This document shows, piece by piece, positions 51,004-59,186 of a DNA stretch of 64,000 bases. The DNA lies in the NCBI GenBank assembly GCA_045542595.1, contig JAZQLI010000023.1, forward strand, positions 1 to 64,000, written 5' to 3'. Positions within the stretch are counted from its first letter, which is position 1, and each line of letters begins with the position of its first letter. The notes under the pieces are model-generated. The model searched no databases. It saw nothing but the letters and a program-made list of their open reading frames with translations, and was not told the DNA's origin. This DNA comes from Scatosoma sp045542595 (lineage in GTDB: Bacteria > Bacillota > Clostridia > Christensenellales > Borkfalkiaceae). Position numbers and translations under genes: made by a program.

Positions 51004-51420
51004 TTATTCCCTTGTCGATTGCAGCGTTTCAAACTCGCATTCCTTTCGAAAGCGTTCTAACGCGCGCAAATATTTTTCACTCAACGAAAGGGTGTAGCGT
51101 TGCTTTTCTTCATACGTGAGCGTATCGTAATAGGGCTTGTCCGTAAGCCGACCGATGGCATCGCTTACTTCCCCTTCGGAAAGGAGCATTTGTTTAACCC
51201 TTAAATAGAACTCGTCTTCCTTTTTACCTGCAATTTGTTGCGATACTTTTTCCGCGAAAAAGCGGCCTGCCTTGCTTTCGTTTACGCCGTTTTCACGCGC
51301 TTTTTCCAGTTGACACTGTAAGTCCTTTTGACACTCTTTCCAAAACCCGTTTTTTATCCGCATTTTCGCCCTACGCGCTTCGTCGCGCAAAGAATTTTCC
51401 GTTTGTCGTTCGTTTGCCAT
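51004..51420 (-). CDS. Uncharacterised charged helical protein
   Basis: I do not recognise this 138-aa protein. It is almost wholly helical and charged (ARRAKMRIKNGFWKECQKDL, RFFAEKVSQQIAGKKEDEFY, EEKQRYTLSLSEKYLRALER), with no membrane segment or signal peptide. An AAAGGAGTGA site lies before the ATG, so it is very likely translated. It stands between rpsU and pcrA on the same strand. A nucleic-acid or ribosome link is a guess from position only. Confidence 0.65.
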   Translation of the reverse strand: MANERQTENSLRDEARRAKMRIKNGFWKECQKDLQCQLEKARENGVNESKAGRFFAEKVSQQIAGKKEDEFYLRVKQMLLSEGEVSDAIGRLTDKPYYDTLTYEEKQRYTLSLSEKYLRALERFRKECEFETLQSTRE

Positions 51421-51501
51421 ATCCGTTCACTCCTTTCTCACTTTTTCTTTCTTTTTTTTCAATATCCCGTATCTTTCCGTTTTTTTCGACATAGTAAAAT
51501 G

Positions 51502-51529
51502 AAAAGAGCTCACGTTTGTGAGCTCTTTT
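51502..51529. terminator. Terminator after rpsU
   Basis: AAAAGAGCTCAC and GTGAGCTCTTTT, a 12-bp perfect stem with loop GTTT, 5 bp after the rpsU stop. Confidence 0.85.
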
Positions 51530-51533
51530 GCGT

Positions 51534-51710
51534 TTAGTTTCTGCTTCTCTTTCTCGCCGCTTCCGACTTCTTCTTTCTTTTTACGGAAGGTTTTTCATAG
51601 AATTCCTTCTTTCTCAAATCGCCGATGATGCCGTCGCGAGAACATTTTCTTTTAAAGCGACGAAGTGCGCTTTCAACGTTTTCGTTTTCTCCAACTTTAA
51701 CCGTAGACAT
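51534..51710 (-). CDS. rpsU: 30S ribosomal protein S21
   Basis: A 58-aa basic small-subunit protein. Translation of the minus strand gives MSTVKVGENENVESALRRF at the start, then RKCSRDGIIGDLRKKEFYEK and the basic tail SVKRKKKSEAARKRSRN, the standard S21 pattern. AAAGGA precedes the ATG. S21 acts at initiation near the anti-Shine-Dalgarno site. Confidence 0.95.
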   Translation of the reverse strand: MSTVKVGENENVESALRRFKRKCSRDGIIGDLRKKEFYEKPSVKRKKKSEAARKRSRN

Positions 51711-51812
51711 TCCTTTTTCACCTGCCTTTGCCGTTGCATTTATTTACTACCCCGTAATTATAACAATTTTGCAAAAGGGTGTCAAGTCTTTTTTCGTCGT
51801 TTCTTGGGTTTT

Positions 51813-52433
51813 TTAGGAAATTTTTTCAAAATCACTTGCGGGGTGTTTACACCACGGGCAAACGAAATCGTCGGGAAGCGGTCCTTCGTGCGTGTAACCG
51901 CAAATTTTACATACCCATTTTTCTACGCCTTGGCTTTCTTCCGCTTTTGGCGCTTGGGGTTTGGGTTTGATGTTGCTTTGGTAATATTCGTACGTTACCG
52001 ATTTTTCATTTGAAAGCGTTTTCGCTTCCGTAACTTCCGCCACGAACAACGTATGCGTTCCGTAATCGTGCACGCCTACTACCTTTGCGGAAATTACCGC
52101 GTTGGTGTGTTCGGGAATATAATAAATTCCGTTTTCCGTGGTCGGATACGCTTTACCTGCAAATTTATCGGTATCTCTCCCCGAAGAAAAACCGAATTGT
52201 TTGAAAATATCAAAGGGCGCGCTTTCAGTGAGTACCGACGCGTTAAATACACCCGTTGTTCGAATGAGTTCTTCCGTGTAGTTCGCTTTATTGACGAATA
52301 CCGTTATCCGTTTAGGATTATCCGTAATCATAGAAACGGTATTTACGATACAACCGTTTTGCTTTTCATCCGTTTTCGTTGTCAATACGAACAAACCGTA
52401 CGTCAATTTATACATTGCTTCTTTTTCAATCAT
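51813..52433 (-). CDS. Flavin reductase-rubredoxin fusion
   Basis: 206 aa: an N-terminal FMN-binding flavin-reductase domain (YKLTYGLFVLTTK, NGCIVNTVSMIT, ASVLTESAPFDIFKQFGFSSG) joined by a Pro-rich linker to a C-terminal rubredoxin with two CxxC pairs (CKIC, CPWC) and the GPLPDDFVCP loop. Such proteins (high-molecular-weight rubredoxin) pass electrons to oxygen- or superoxide-reducing partners in anaerobes. It lies 32 bp after the superoxide reductase gene, in the same transcript. Confidence 0.92.
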   Translation of the reverse strand: MIEKEAMYKLTYGLFVLTTKTDEKQNGCIVNTVSMITDNPKRITVFVNKANYTEELIRTTGVFNASVLTESAPFDIFKQFGFSSGRDTDKFAGKAYPTTENGIYYIPEHTNAVISAKVVGVHDYGTHTLFVAEVTEAKTLSNEKSVTYEYYQSNIKPKPQAPKAEESQGVEKWVCKICGYTHEGPLPDDFVCPWCKHPASDFEKIS

Positions 52434-52465
52434 TTCCGTTTTCCTTTTTATTATCTATTGAATTT

Positions 52466-52816
52466 TTACGCTTTCCAAAGTCCGTGCAAATTGCAGTATG
52501 CGTATACCGCTACAAGCGCGTCGCCGTCCGTAAGCGAGAACGTGCAAACAGGCGCTTCCCCTGCTTTCAAATACTTCACTTGATAGCCTTGCTCCGTTTC
52601 AATTGCCACCCATTCGATAAGGTGTTCTTCCGTCATAGGATGGGTAACGCTGCCTACGTCTACTTTCACTTGCTTACACTTTTTCGTAACGACGGGTACG
52701 TGCTTTTCCTGCGCTGCGTCCGTGCTGCCTGCAACCAATTCGTTAAACCCTTCTAATTTTAATTCTTCCTTAGAAATAACCGTCTTTTTGCATTTTTCAC
52801 ATTGATATACTTTCAT
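52466..52816 (-). CDS. Superoxide reductase (desulfoferrodoxin-like)
   Basis: Reduces superoxide to peroxide without making oxygen. The active iron site ligands are visible: His39 (EKHVP), His59 (HPM), His65 (EEHLIEW), Cys108 and His111 (CNLHGLW). The N-terminus keeps one CxxC (Cys6, Cys9) of the desulforedoxin iron site, but the second Cys-Cys pair is missing, so center I is probably absent. 116 aa. Electrons likely come from the rubredoxin fusion next door. A 7-1-7 palindrome overlaps its transcription start. Confidence 0.92.
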   Translation of the reverse strand: MKVYQCEKCKKTVISKEELKLEGFNELVAGSTDAAQEKHVPVVTKKCKQVKVDVGSVTHPMTEEHLIEWVAIETEQGYQVKYLKAGEAPVCTFSLTDGDALVAVYAYCNLHGLWKA

Positions 52817-52844
52817 TTTCTTTCTCTCCTTTTTATTTTATTAA

Positions 52845-52859
52845 TAAGATTTAATCTTA
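52845..52859. promoter_or_regulatory. Candidate PerR/Fur-type operator
   Basis: TAAGATTTAATCTTA is a perfect 7-1-7 palindrome at positions 0 to +14 of the predicted transcript. The layout matches PerR and Fur boxes (TTATAATNATTATAA type), though the sequence differs. Confidence 0.6.
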
Positions 52860-52864
52860 ATAAG

Positions 52865-52893
52865 AGTATAGCATATAAAAAGTTGCCTGTCAA
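52865..52893 (-). promoter_or_regulatory. Superoxide reductase promoter
   Basis: Minus-strand TTGACA (52893-52888), a 17-bp spacer and TATACT (52870-52865). Confidence 0.8.
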
Positions 52894-52921
52894 TAGTTTT
52901 TGATAAAAAGATTAAAAAAAT

Positions 52922-53740
52922 TTATGCTTTTTTATCATTTACGTTATATTTATATAACAGTTCGTCTAAATATTCGCAAGCGGTTTTCAATTCGTGTTCC
53001 TTATCGTAATCGTTTGCGTAAGCTTCGATAAGGAGTGCCCCGTCAAACGCAACGTCGCGCAGGCGCTTTACAAGCGTTTCAAAATCGAACGAGCCTTTAC
53101 CCGGCAGGCACATTTTTCCGTTTTCGTCGATATCCGAAAGGTGTACGGTTTTTAAACGCGTTCCCATTTCGGTTAAATACGCTTCGTAGGGATATCCTGA
53201 AATGCGCGCCTGTTTGATATCGAGTACACCGCCCAACGTCGGTAAACGCTCGGCAAGGTAGGAAAACACGCCAGGACGGTTATACGTAGACCATTCCACG
53301 TTTTCTAAACACAGAGTAATACCGTGTTTTTCACAAGCGGCAATAATTTGTAAAAAGCCTGGTATCCACGCGGCGAAATCATCGTTTTCTCCTAAGCGAG
53401 ACGCCTTTTTTACGCGCGCCAAGCCGTGGAACGTGTAATGCTTTGCCCCTATTATTTCCGCGCCGCAAAGCACCGTTTCCAGCCATTGAAACGCATCTTC
53501 TCTCGTGCGCGGTTGCGCGTTAAAAAATTGCGGTTCAAACTGCGTATTTAAAATATGAACGGAGTGCACGTCGATATTCCCTTTTCTTTCCAAAAGCTTA
53601 CGCGCAAACGGTTCTCCGTATTCGGAAAAGGTAGTTAAAAACACTTCGGCGTGTTTTATGCCCAGCTTTTGCAATACAGAAAAAGCGTCTTCAGTTGACG
53701 CGCGTAAAAACAACGACGCGGTAGATACGCCTGTAAACAT
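52922..53740 (-). CDS. Sugar phosphate isomerase/epimerase family protein
   Basis: 272-aa TIM-barrel protein of the xylose-isomerase-like/endonuclease IV superfamily. Metal-ligand regions are visible: FHGLARV, CLENVEWST (Glu), VLDIKQARISG (Asp), TVHLSDIDENG (His, Asp) and LLIEAY (Glu). The substrate is unknown. It is the last gene of the ACT-luxS-nitroreductase string, 11 bp after the nitroreductase gene. Confidence 0.82.
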   Translation of the reverse strand: MFTGVSTASLFLRASTEDAFSVLQKLGIKHAEVFLTTFSEYGEPFARKLLERKGNIDVHSVHILNTQFEPQFFNAQPRTREDAFQWLETVLCGAEIIGAKHYTFHGLARVKKASRLGENDDFAAWIPGFLQIIAACEKHGITLCLENVEWSTYNRPGVFSYLAERLPTLGGVLDIKQARISGYPYEAYLTEMGTRLKTVHLSDIDENGKMCLPGKGSFDFETLVKRLRDVAFDGALLIEAYANDYDKEHELKTACEYLDELLYKYNVNDKKA

Positions 53741-53751
53741 AACAATCCTTT

Positions 53752-54273
53752 TTAGTCGATATAATAAATTCTGTTTTCTTTACGGGGTTTCACTTTGGGA
53801 GTGCCGTCCGCATAGCCGACGATACAGTTCCCTATCCCTTCGTATTCGTCCGTGATACCAAGGCGTTTTAATATCGCCTTGCCTTCTTCCTTTTCAAACG
53901 TTTCTTTCGCACGGTGAATCCAACACGCGCCCAGCCCTAACGAATGGGCGGCGAGCAACATATTTTCCATCACGAGCGAACCGTCGTAGACGTGCGTTCC
54001 CACGTCCTTTTTCGCAAGCACGACAAGCACCGCAGGCGCGCCGTAGAACGGGTCGCTACGCTTGAACGAGTCGTCTAATGCGTTGAGTGCGGACAATTCG
54101 CTTATTACCTGCTTGTCGGTAACCACCAAAACGATGGGCGATTGCATATTCAAACCCGACGGAGCGGCAATTCCTGCCGCCGCGATTTGTTCTAACAACT
54201 CTTTAGGTACACAGTCCTTTTTATATTTCTTCACGCTCGCGCGCGAGAAAATGGTTTGCAACGTTTCATTCAT
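53752..54273 (-). CDS. Nitroreductase family protein
   Basis: FMN-dependent NAD(P)H oxidoreductase of 173 aa. The start FSRASVKKYKKDCVPKELLEQ, APSGLNMQSP and the C-terminal GNCIVGYADGTPKVKPRKENRI are typical. It may reduce nitro compounds, quinones or flavins. It sits 7 bp after luxS. Confidence 0.88.
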   Translation of the reverse strand: MNETLQTIFSRASVKKYKKDCVPKELLEQIAAAGIAAPSGLNMQSPIVLVVTDKQVISELSALNALDDSFKRSDPFYGAPAVLVVLAKKDVGTHVYDGSLVMENMLLAAHSLGLGACWIHRAKETFEKEEGKAILKRLGITDEYEGIGNCIVGYADGTPKVKPRKENRIYYID

Positions 54274-54280
54274 TCTATTT

Positions 54281-54742
54281 TCACTCCGGATATACTAATT
54301 TTTCTTCCGTCCAGCCCTTTAACACGGCGGACATTTCCGCACCTAAAGCTTTTGCCGACGGTAAATCGTGTTCTAAATAATTACCGCATTCCCTTTGGCT
54401 TGCGCCGGGGATTTCCTTATCGTAAACGGCTATTTTACGGAAACATTCTTGCACCAAAGCAATGGCTTCTTTTTTTGAAACGCTATCGCGTAGAAGCAAA
54501 TAGAATCCCGTACGACACCCCATAGGCCCTATATACAGCACCTGATTTGCATAAACGGAATTGCGCGCAAACGTGGCGAATAGGTGTTCGAACGTGTGCA
54601 TAGTTGCGCTAGGGAGATATTCTCCGCCGTTGGGTAAACGCATACGGATATCATAGGTAATTACGTCGCCGTCTATACGCGAAACGTACATTCCTTGACG
54701 CATAGTATCGTGATTTACGGTAAAGCTAGCTATTTTTTCCAT
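54281..54742 (-). CDS. luxS: S-ribosylhomocysteine lyase
   Basis: Cleaves S-ribosylhomocysteine to homocysteine and the autoinducer-2 precursor, recycling the product of SAM-dependent methylation. The metal site is HTFEH (His49, His53) with Cys119 in ECGNYLEHDL; the catalytic Cys76 is in GCRTGFYLL. 153 aa. It starts 3 bp after the ACT-domain gene. The partner nucleosidase (Pfs) is not in the window. Confidence 0.96.
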   Translation of the reverse strand: MEKIASFTVNHDTMRQGMYVSRIDGDVITYDIRMRLPNGGEYLPSATMHTFEHLFATFARNSVYANQVLYIGPMGCRTGFYLLLRDSVSKKEAIALVQECFRKIAVYDKEIPGASQRECGNYLEHDLPSAKALGAEMSAVLKGWTEEKLVYPE

Positions 54743-54745
54743 AAT

Positions 54746-55147
54746 TTATAAAATTTTTGCACCCGTCTTTTGTAAAACGTCGATAGCCTTTTGGGGCGTG
54801 GAGGTTTTAAAACCGATTTGTGCGTGCCCGTTTTCCCCTGCAAACGAATACATATATTCGATATTGACGCCGCCCTCGTATAACGCAATCAATAAATCGG
54901 CAAGCGCACCTGCTTTATCAGGTACTTCGATAGCTACAAGTTCTACAATCGAAGATAAAAACCCTGCGGTTTGCAGTGCGGCAAGCGCTTTTTGATTATC
55001 GTCTGTAAGTACGCGTAAAATACCGAAATCTTTGGTGTCGGCAATGGATAACGAACGCATATTTACCCCTGCTTCTTTTAATACTTTACAGCAATCGCTT
55101 ACGCGGCCTTCCCTGTTCTCTAAAAAGATGGCAATTTGTTCAATCAT
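54746..55147 (-). CDS. Tandem ACT-domain protein
   Basis: 133 aa with two ACT domains: IEQIAIFLENREGRVSDCCKVL and VELVAIEVPDKAGALADLL begin each half. ACT domains bind amino acids. This form is often found beside indolepyruvate oxidoreductase and phenylacetate-CoA ligase genes, as here, where it probably senses aromatic amino acids. The repeat copy C separates it from paaK. Confidence 0.9.
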   Translation of the reverse strand: MIEQIAIFLENREGRVSDCCKVLKEAGVNMRSLSIADTKDFGILRVLTDDNQKALAALQTAGFLSSIVELVAIEVPDKAGALADLLIALYEGGVNIEYMYSFAGENGHAQIGFKTSTPQKAIDVLQKTGAKIL

Positions 55148-55194
55148 AATTATTCTCCTTTAAGGAAATTATTTTTTATGGCTCTTATACTACG

Positions 55195-55515
55195 CCGTAG
55201 CGAAGTAAAACGGTTGTACCTACCGAGCCACAGACAAGCGAAGTAAAACGGTTGTACCTACCGAGCTACATACAACCGAAGTAAAACGGCTCAAATGCAA
55301 GTAGTTCAAGCAGAACACGGCTTTGTTACCGTTGCCCCACCCAACTTACATCAACCGAAGTAAAACGGTTGTACCTACCGAGCTACATACAACCGAAGTA
55401 AAACGGCTCAAATGCAAGTAGTTCAAGGAAAAGTAAAATTTTTCGCCGCGCGCGTACATAGACGTACGTAAGCAAGAAAAATTTTTTCTTTGACGCTGAA
55501 ATACGCCGCATTTCA
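55195..55515 (+). repeat. Structured dispersed repeat, copy C, with tandem units
   Basis: Fills most of the 374-bp gap between the ACT gene and paaK. The core GTACATAGACGTAC is at 55454-55467; the inner stem GCGTAC/GTACGT is at 55452-55457 and 55464-55469, and the outer stem AAAATTTTTC/GAAAAATTTT is at 55435-55444 and 55476-55485. Upstream, CGAAGTAAAACGG occurs at 55201, 55239, 55277, 55356 and 55394, in 38-bp units, and a 117-bp block is duplicated. Confidence 0.75.
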
Positions 55516-55521
55516 GACGTT

Positions 55522-56826
55522 TTACAGTTTTCGTTTATCGGTAATCCGCTTCGCCTTCCCCTCACTTCTCGCTACCGTACCGGGGGAAACGAGCGTAATT
55601 TTCGCGCCGACCGATAACGCCGAAGCCATATCCGCCGTAAGCTTTTTACGGATTTCTTCCACGTGCGCCACTTCGTCCAGCTGCACACTCGGCGAAAGTT
55701 CCACGACGATTTCCATCGTATCGAGATTATTCACTCTATCCACGTTGATATGGTAGTGGGGCTGAATATCACTGTTTTTCAAAAGTACGCTTTCAATTTG
55801 CGACGGGAATACGTTAACGCCGCGAATGATTAACATATCGTCGCTTCTGCCCGTAATTTTATTGAGTTTTACCGACGTTCTTCCGCAAGGACAAGGGTCG
55901 TCGTTTAAGCTGGCGATATCGCGTGTACGGTAACGGATAAGCGGCATACCTTCCTTGGTGAGCGTGGTAATAACCAACTCGCCCGATTCTCCGTAAGGAA
56001 GCGGCTGTAACGTGTCCACATCAACAATTTCGGGATAGAAATGGTCGTCTTGGAAATGCATACCCGTTTTATACTGACAATCGCAAGCAACGCCCGGTCC
56101 TGCAATTTCCGAAAGCCCGTAAATGTCGCAAGCGCGTAAGCCCAAACGGCGTTCGATATCTTCGCGCATACCTTCCGACCAAGCTTCCGCACCGAATACT
56201 CCGCCTTTGAGTTTGATATCTTCGCCTATTTTTAAACCCATACGTTCAATTTCTTCGGCGAGATAGATGATATACGACGGCGTACAACAAATGATGTCCG
56301 CACCGAAATCGGAAAGCAACTGAATTTGCTTTTGCGTATTGCCTGCCGACGCAGGAACGACTACCGCACCTAATTTCTCGCCGCCGTAGTGCATACCCAA
56401 ACCGCCCGTAAACAAGCCGTAGCCGTACGCCACGTGTACTACGCTATCTTCGTCCGCGCCTGCCATTACCAACGAACGCGCCGCGCATTCTCCCCAAACG
56501 TCAATATCCTTTTGCGTATAGCCTGCCACCGTCAGCTTGCCCGTCGTAGCGCTTGACGCATGCAAGCGCACCAAATCCTTTTTGGGACGCGCCATCATAC
56601 CGAACGGATACGCATCGCGTAAATCTTGTTTCACGGTAAACGGTAACTTATAAATATCGTCGATACTTTTAATATCGCTCGGTTTTAAGCCTATCGCGTC
56701 CATTTTCGCGCGATACGGCGCTTGATTTTCATAGGCGTATTTGACGATTTCCACTAATCTACGAGACTGTAATTCCCGTTTTTCCGCCTTGCTCATCGTT
56801 TCTATTTCGGGTTGAAAGTATTGCAT
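55522..56826 (-). CDS. paaK: Phenylacetate--CoA ligase family protein
   Basis: Adenylate-forming enzyme, 434 aa, that activates aryl-acetates to CoA thioesters. LHASSATTGKLTVAGYT is the phosphate-binding loop, EAWSEGMREDIERRLG and DIYGLSEIAGPGVACDC the substrate region, and IRYRTRDIASL the motif near the hinge. With iorAB it would take aryl-pyruvates through to aryl-acetyl-CoA, or run in reverse to make ATP. Confidence 0.94.
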   Translation of the reverse strand: MQYFQPEIETMSKAEKRELQSRRLVEIVKYAYENQAPYRAKMDAIGLKPSDIKSIDDIYKLPFTVKQDLRDAYPFGMMARPKKDLVRLHASSATTGKLTVAGYTQKDIDVWGECAARSLVMAGADEDSVVHVAYGYGLFTGGLGMHYGGEKLGAVVVPASAGNTQKQIQLLSDFGADIICCTPSYIIYLAEEIERMGLKIGEDIKLKGGVFGAEAWSEGMREDIERRLGLRACDIYGLSEIAGPGVACDCQYKTGMHFQDDHFYPEIVDVDTLQPLPYGESGELVITTLTKEGMPLIRYRTRDIASLNDDPCPCGRTSVKLNKITGRSDDMLIIRGVNVFPSQIESVLLKNSDIQPHYHINVDRVNNLDTMEIVVELSPSVQLDEVAHVEEIRKKLTADMASALSVGAKITLVSPGTVARSEGKAKRITDKRKL

Positions 56827-56869
56827 GGTTTTTCCCTTCTTTATATAAATTTCTCTTGTTTAAACCTGT

Positions 56870-57439
56870 TTAAACGGATTCGTAACCCATACGGAATGCA
56901 TTTACGTTCAATTCTTGAAAACGGGGCGGAACGCATTCTTTTACCGCCTGTTCCATTACTTCTTTATCAAAAGCGCAAAGCTTACAAATACAGCCGAGCA
57001 TAACGATATTCGTCGCCTTTTCGCTGCCTGCCGCCAAAGCGATTTCTTTCGCTTTGATAAATTTCGCGCCTTTATATTTAGCGAGCAGATCTTCCTTTAC
57101 CGTTTCGGGATATTGCGCCGCACCCGTAATACAGGGCATAGGCAATATCTTTTCTTCGTTGACAAGCAATACGCCGTCCTTTTTTAAGTAGTGGCTCACC
57201 CTTGCCGCTTCTAACGTTTCAAAGGCGATTATCATATCCGCACTCCCTTCCCAAACAACGGGAGAATATACTTTATCCCCTATCCTAAGGTGAGTGGATA
57301 CACTCCCCCCACGTTGACTCATACCGTGAATTTCACTAATTTTACAATCTTTTCCGCAAAGCAAAGCGTATTTCCCAAGTACGCGGCTAGCGAGTATCGT
57401 ACCTTGACCGCCGACGCCCGAAATGAGTATATTCATCAT
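56870..57439 (-). CDS. iorB: Indolepyruvate oxidoreductase subunit beta
   Basis: The gamma-domain-like subunit of indolepyruvate:ferredoxin oxidoreductase. It opens NILISGVGGQGTILASRVLG and has ISEIHGMSQRGGSVSTHLRIG. About 189 aa. I place the start at ATG 57439, 10 bp after AAGGAG and one base after the iorA stop; a GTG three codons upstream is in frame. Confidence 0.95.
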   Translation of the reverse strand: MMNILISGVGGQGTILASRVLGKYALLCGKDCKISEIHGMSQRGGSVSTHLRIGDKVYSPVVWEGSADMIIAFETLEAARVSHYLKKDGVLLVNEEKILPMPCITGAAQYPETVKEDLLAKYKGAKFIKAKEIALAAGSEKATNIVMLGCICKLCAFDKEVMEQAVKECVPPRFQELNVNAFRMGYESV

Positions 57440-57440
57440 C

Positions 57441-59159
57441 TTACACACTCTCCTTTTGTATACAACCGAATTTACAAACCTGCATACACACGCCGCAGCC
57501 CGTGCACTGCGCTACGTCGATAACCACTGCGCCGTCCGCGCCCTTACTGATGGCAGGGCAACCGAGTTTCATACACATACCGCATTTTTTGCAGTCTTTT
57601 ACTATTACTTTGGGTTTTTGCGCCTTTTTATCGAGTAATACACACGGGCGTTGTGCGATAATGACGCTTACTTCGTCAGAAGCTATCGCCGCTTTTACCG
57701 CGTTTTCCACCGCCGCCACGTCGTATGCGTCGACTATTTGCAAATCTTTCACGCCGCAGGCACGGCAAAGCTCGTCCAAAAGCACGGCAGGGGCAGGCTC
57801 GCCCTTTAAATTTTTACCCGTGGCAGGGTGTTGTTGATGCCCCGTCATACCGGTGGTGGAATTATCCAAAATGAGCAGTGTTATACCACTTTGATTATAT
57901 ACGGCGTTGATAAGCCCCGTAACGCCGCTATGTAAAAACGTAGAATCTCCTATTACCGCCACGTTACGGCTATTGCCGTCCGTCGCCTTTTTAAAGCCGT
58001 GCGCCATACCCACCGACGCGCCCATACAAATACAGGTATCCACGGCGGCAAGGGGCGGCACTGCGCCCAACGTATAACAGCCGATATCGCCGTTTACGGT
58101 GAGTTTTAATTTATTCAATACGTAGAACACGCCGCGGTGCGGACAACCAGCGCACATAACGGGCGGACGAACGGGTACTTGTTCCGCTTTGGGGATTTCC
58201 CGTCCTTCCAACTTTTCCAAAATAGTCGCCACCGAAATTTCGCCTTGCAAGGAGAAAATTTCTTTGCCTTTGCACGCTACGCCCGCCGCCTTTAACGCGT
58301 CTTCCATATACGGTTCTAATTCTTCTATTACGTATACTCCGTTGACGTTTTTAGAGAATTCCTTTATTGCACCGATAGGCAAGGGATAGGACGTGCCCAC
58401 TTTAAACACGTTGGCGTTTGGTAACGCTTCCTTGACGTACTGATACACCGCGCCTGCGCAAACCACGCCTATTTCTTGGGGAGCAGTATATTCCGCACGG
58501 TTTATCGCCATTTCGTTTACCGCTGCCGCAAGCGCTTTATCGCGCGCTTCTACTTTTACGTGCATTTTAATGGCGTTCGCTGGCATACTCACGTATTTTT
58601 GCGCCGATTTCTCGTACGCCCTCACGGGAATTTCCGCCCGTTCCCCAAGCTCTACAACCCCGTGCGAGTGCGCCACGCGCGTGGTTTCCCGTAAGAATAC
58701 GGGTACGTCGTATTTTTCCGAAAGCTCGTAGGCGAGTTTTACAAATTCTTTGGCTTCGTGCGCATCAGACGGCTCTAACATAGGCACGTGCGCGCTACGC
58801 GCATAGTAACGGGAATCTTGCTCGTTTTGAGAAGAATGCATACCGGGGTCATCTGCAACGACGATAACCAGTCCCCCGTTAATACCCGTATACGCCGCTG
58901 TAAAAAGCGGATCGGCGGCAACGTTTACCCCCACGTGTTTCATACACGCCATAGCTCGGGCACCGGCAACCGCCGCGCCAAGCGCCACTTCTACCGCCAC
59001 CTTTTCGTTGGGTGCCCACTCGGCGTAAATTTCGGGATATTTCGCCACGTTTTCGGCTATTTCCGTACTCGGCGTGCCGGGATAAGCCGAAAGCACTTTC
59101 ACTCCGGCTTCGTACGCGCCGCGTGCAATGGCTTGGTTGGTAAGCATCAATTCTTTCAT
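57441..59159 (-). CDS. iorA: Indolepyruvate oxidoreductase subunit alpha
   Basis: Thiamine-diphosphate enzyme that oxidatively decarboxylates aryl-pyruvates from Trp, Phe and Tyr to aryl-acetyl-CoA, reducing ferredoxin. N-terminal pyrimidine-binding half (AYPGTPSTEIAENV); C-terminal GDIGCYTLGAVPPLAAVDT and IGDSTFLHSGVTGL bind thiamine diphosphate and Mg. The end carries two [4Fe-4S] motifs, CKKCGMCMKLGC and CTGCGVCMQVC. 572 aa. Confidence 0.95.
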   Translation of the reverse strand: MKELMLTNQAIARGAYEAGVKVLSAYPGTPSTEIAENVAKYPEIYAEWAPNEKVAVEVALGAAVAGARAMACMKHVGVNVAADPLFTAAYTGINGGLVIVVADDPGMHSSQNEQDSRYYARSAHVPMLEPSDAHEAKEFVKLAYELSEKYDVPVFLRETTRVAHSHGVVELGERAEIPVRAYEKSAQKYVSMPANAIKMHVKVEARDKALAAAVNEMAINRAEYTAPQEIGVVCAGAVYQYVKEALPNANVFKVGTSYPLPIGAIKEFSKNVNGVYVIEELEPYMEDALKAAGVACKGKEIFSLQGEISVATILEKLEGREIPKAEQVPVRPPVMCAGCPHRGVFYVLNKLKLTVNGDIGCYTLGAVPPLAAVDTCICMGASVGMAHGFKKATDGNSRNVAVIGDSTFLHSGVTGLINAVYNQSGITLLILDNSTTGMTGHQQHPATGKNLKGEPAPAVLLDELCRACGVKDLQIVDAYDVAAVENAVKAAIASDEVSVIIAQRPCVLLDKKAQKPKVIVKDCKKCGMCMKLGCPAISKGADGAVVIDVAQCTGCGVCMQVCKFGCIQKESV

Positions 59160-59186
59160 TTTTCTTGCGTTCTCCTTACGTGCATA

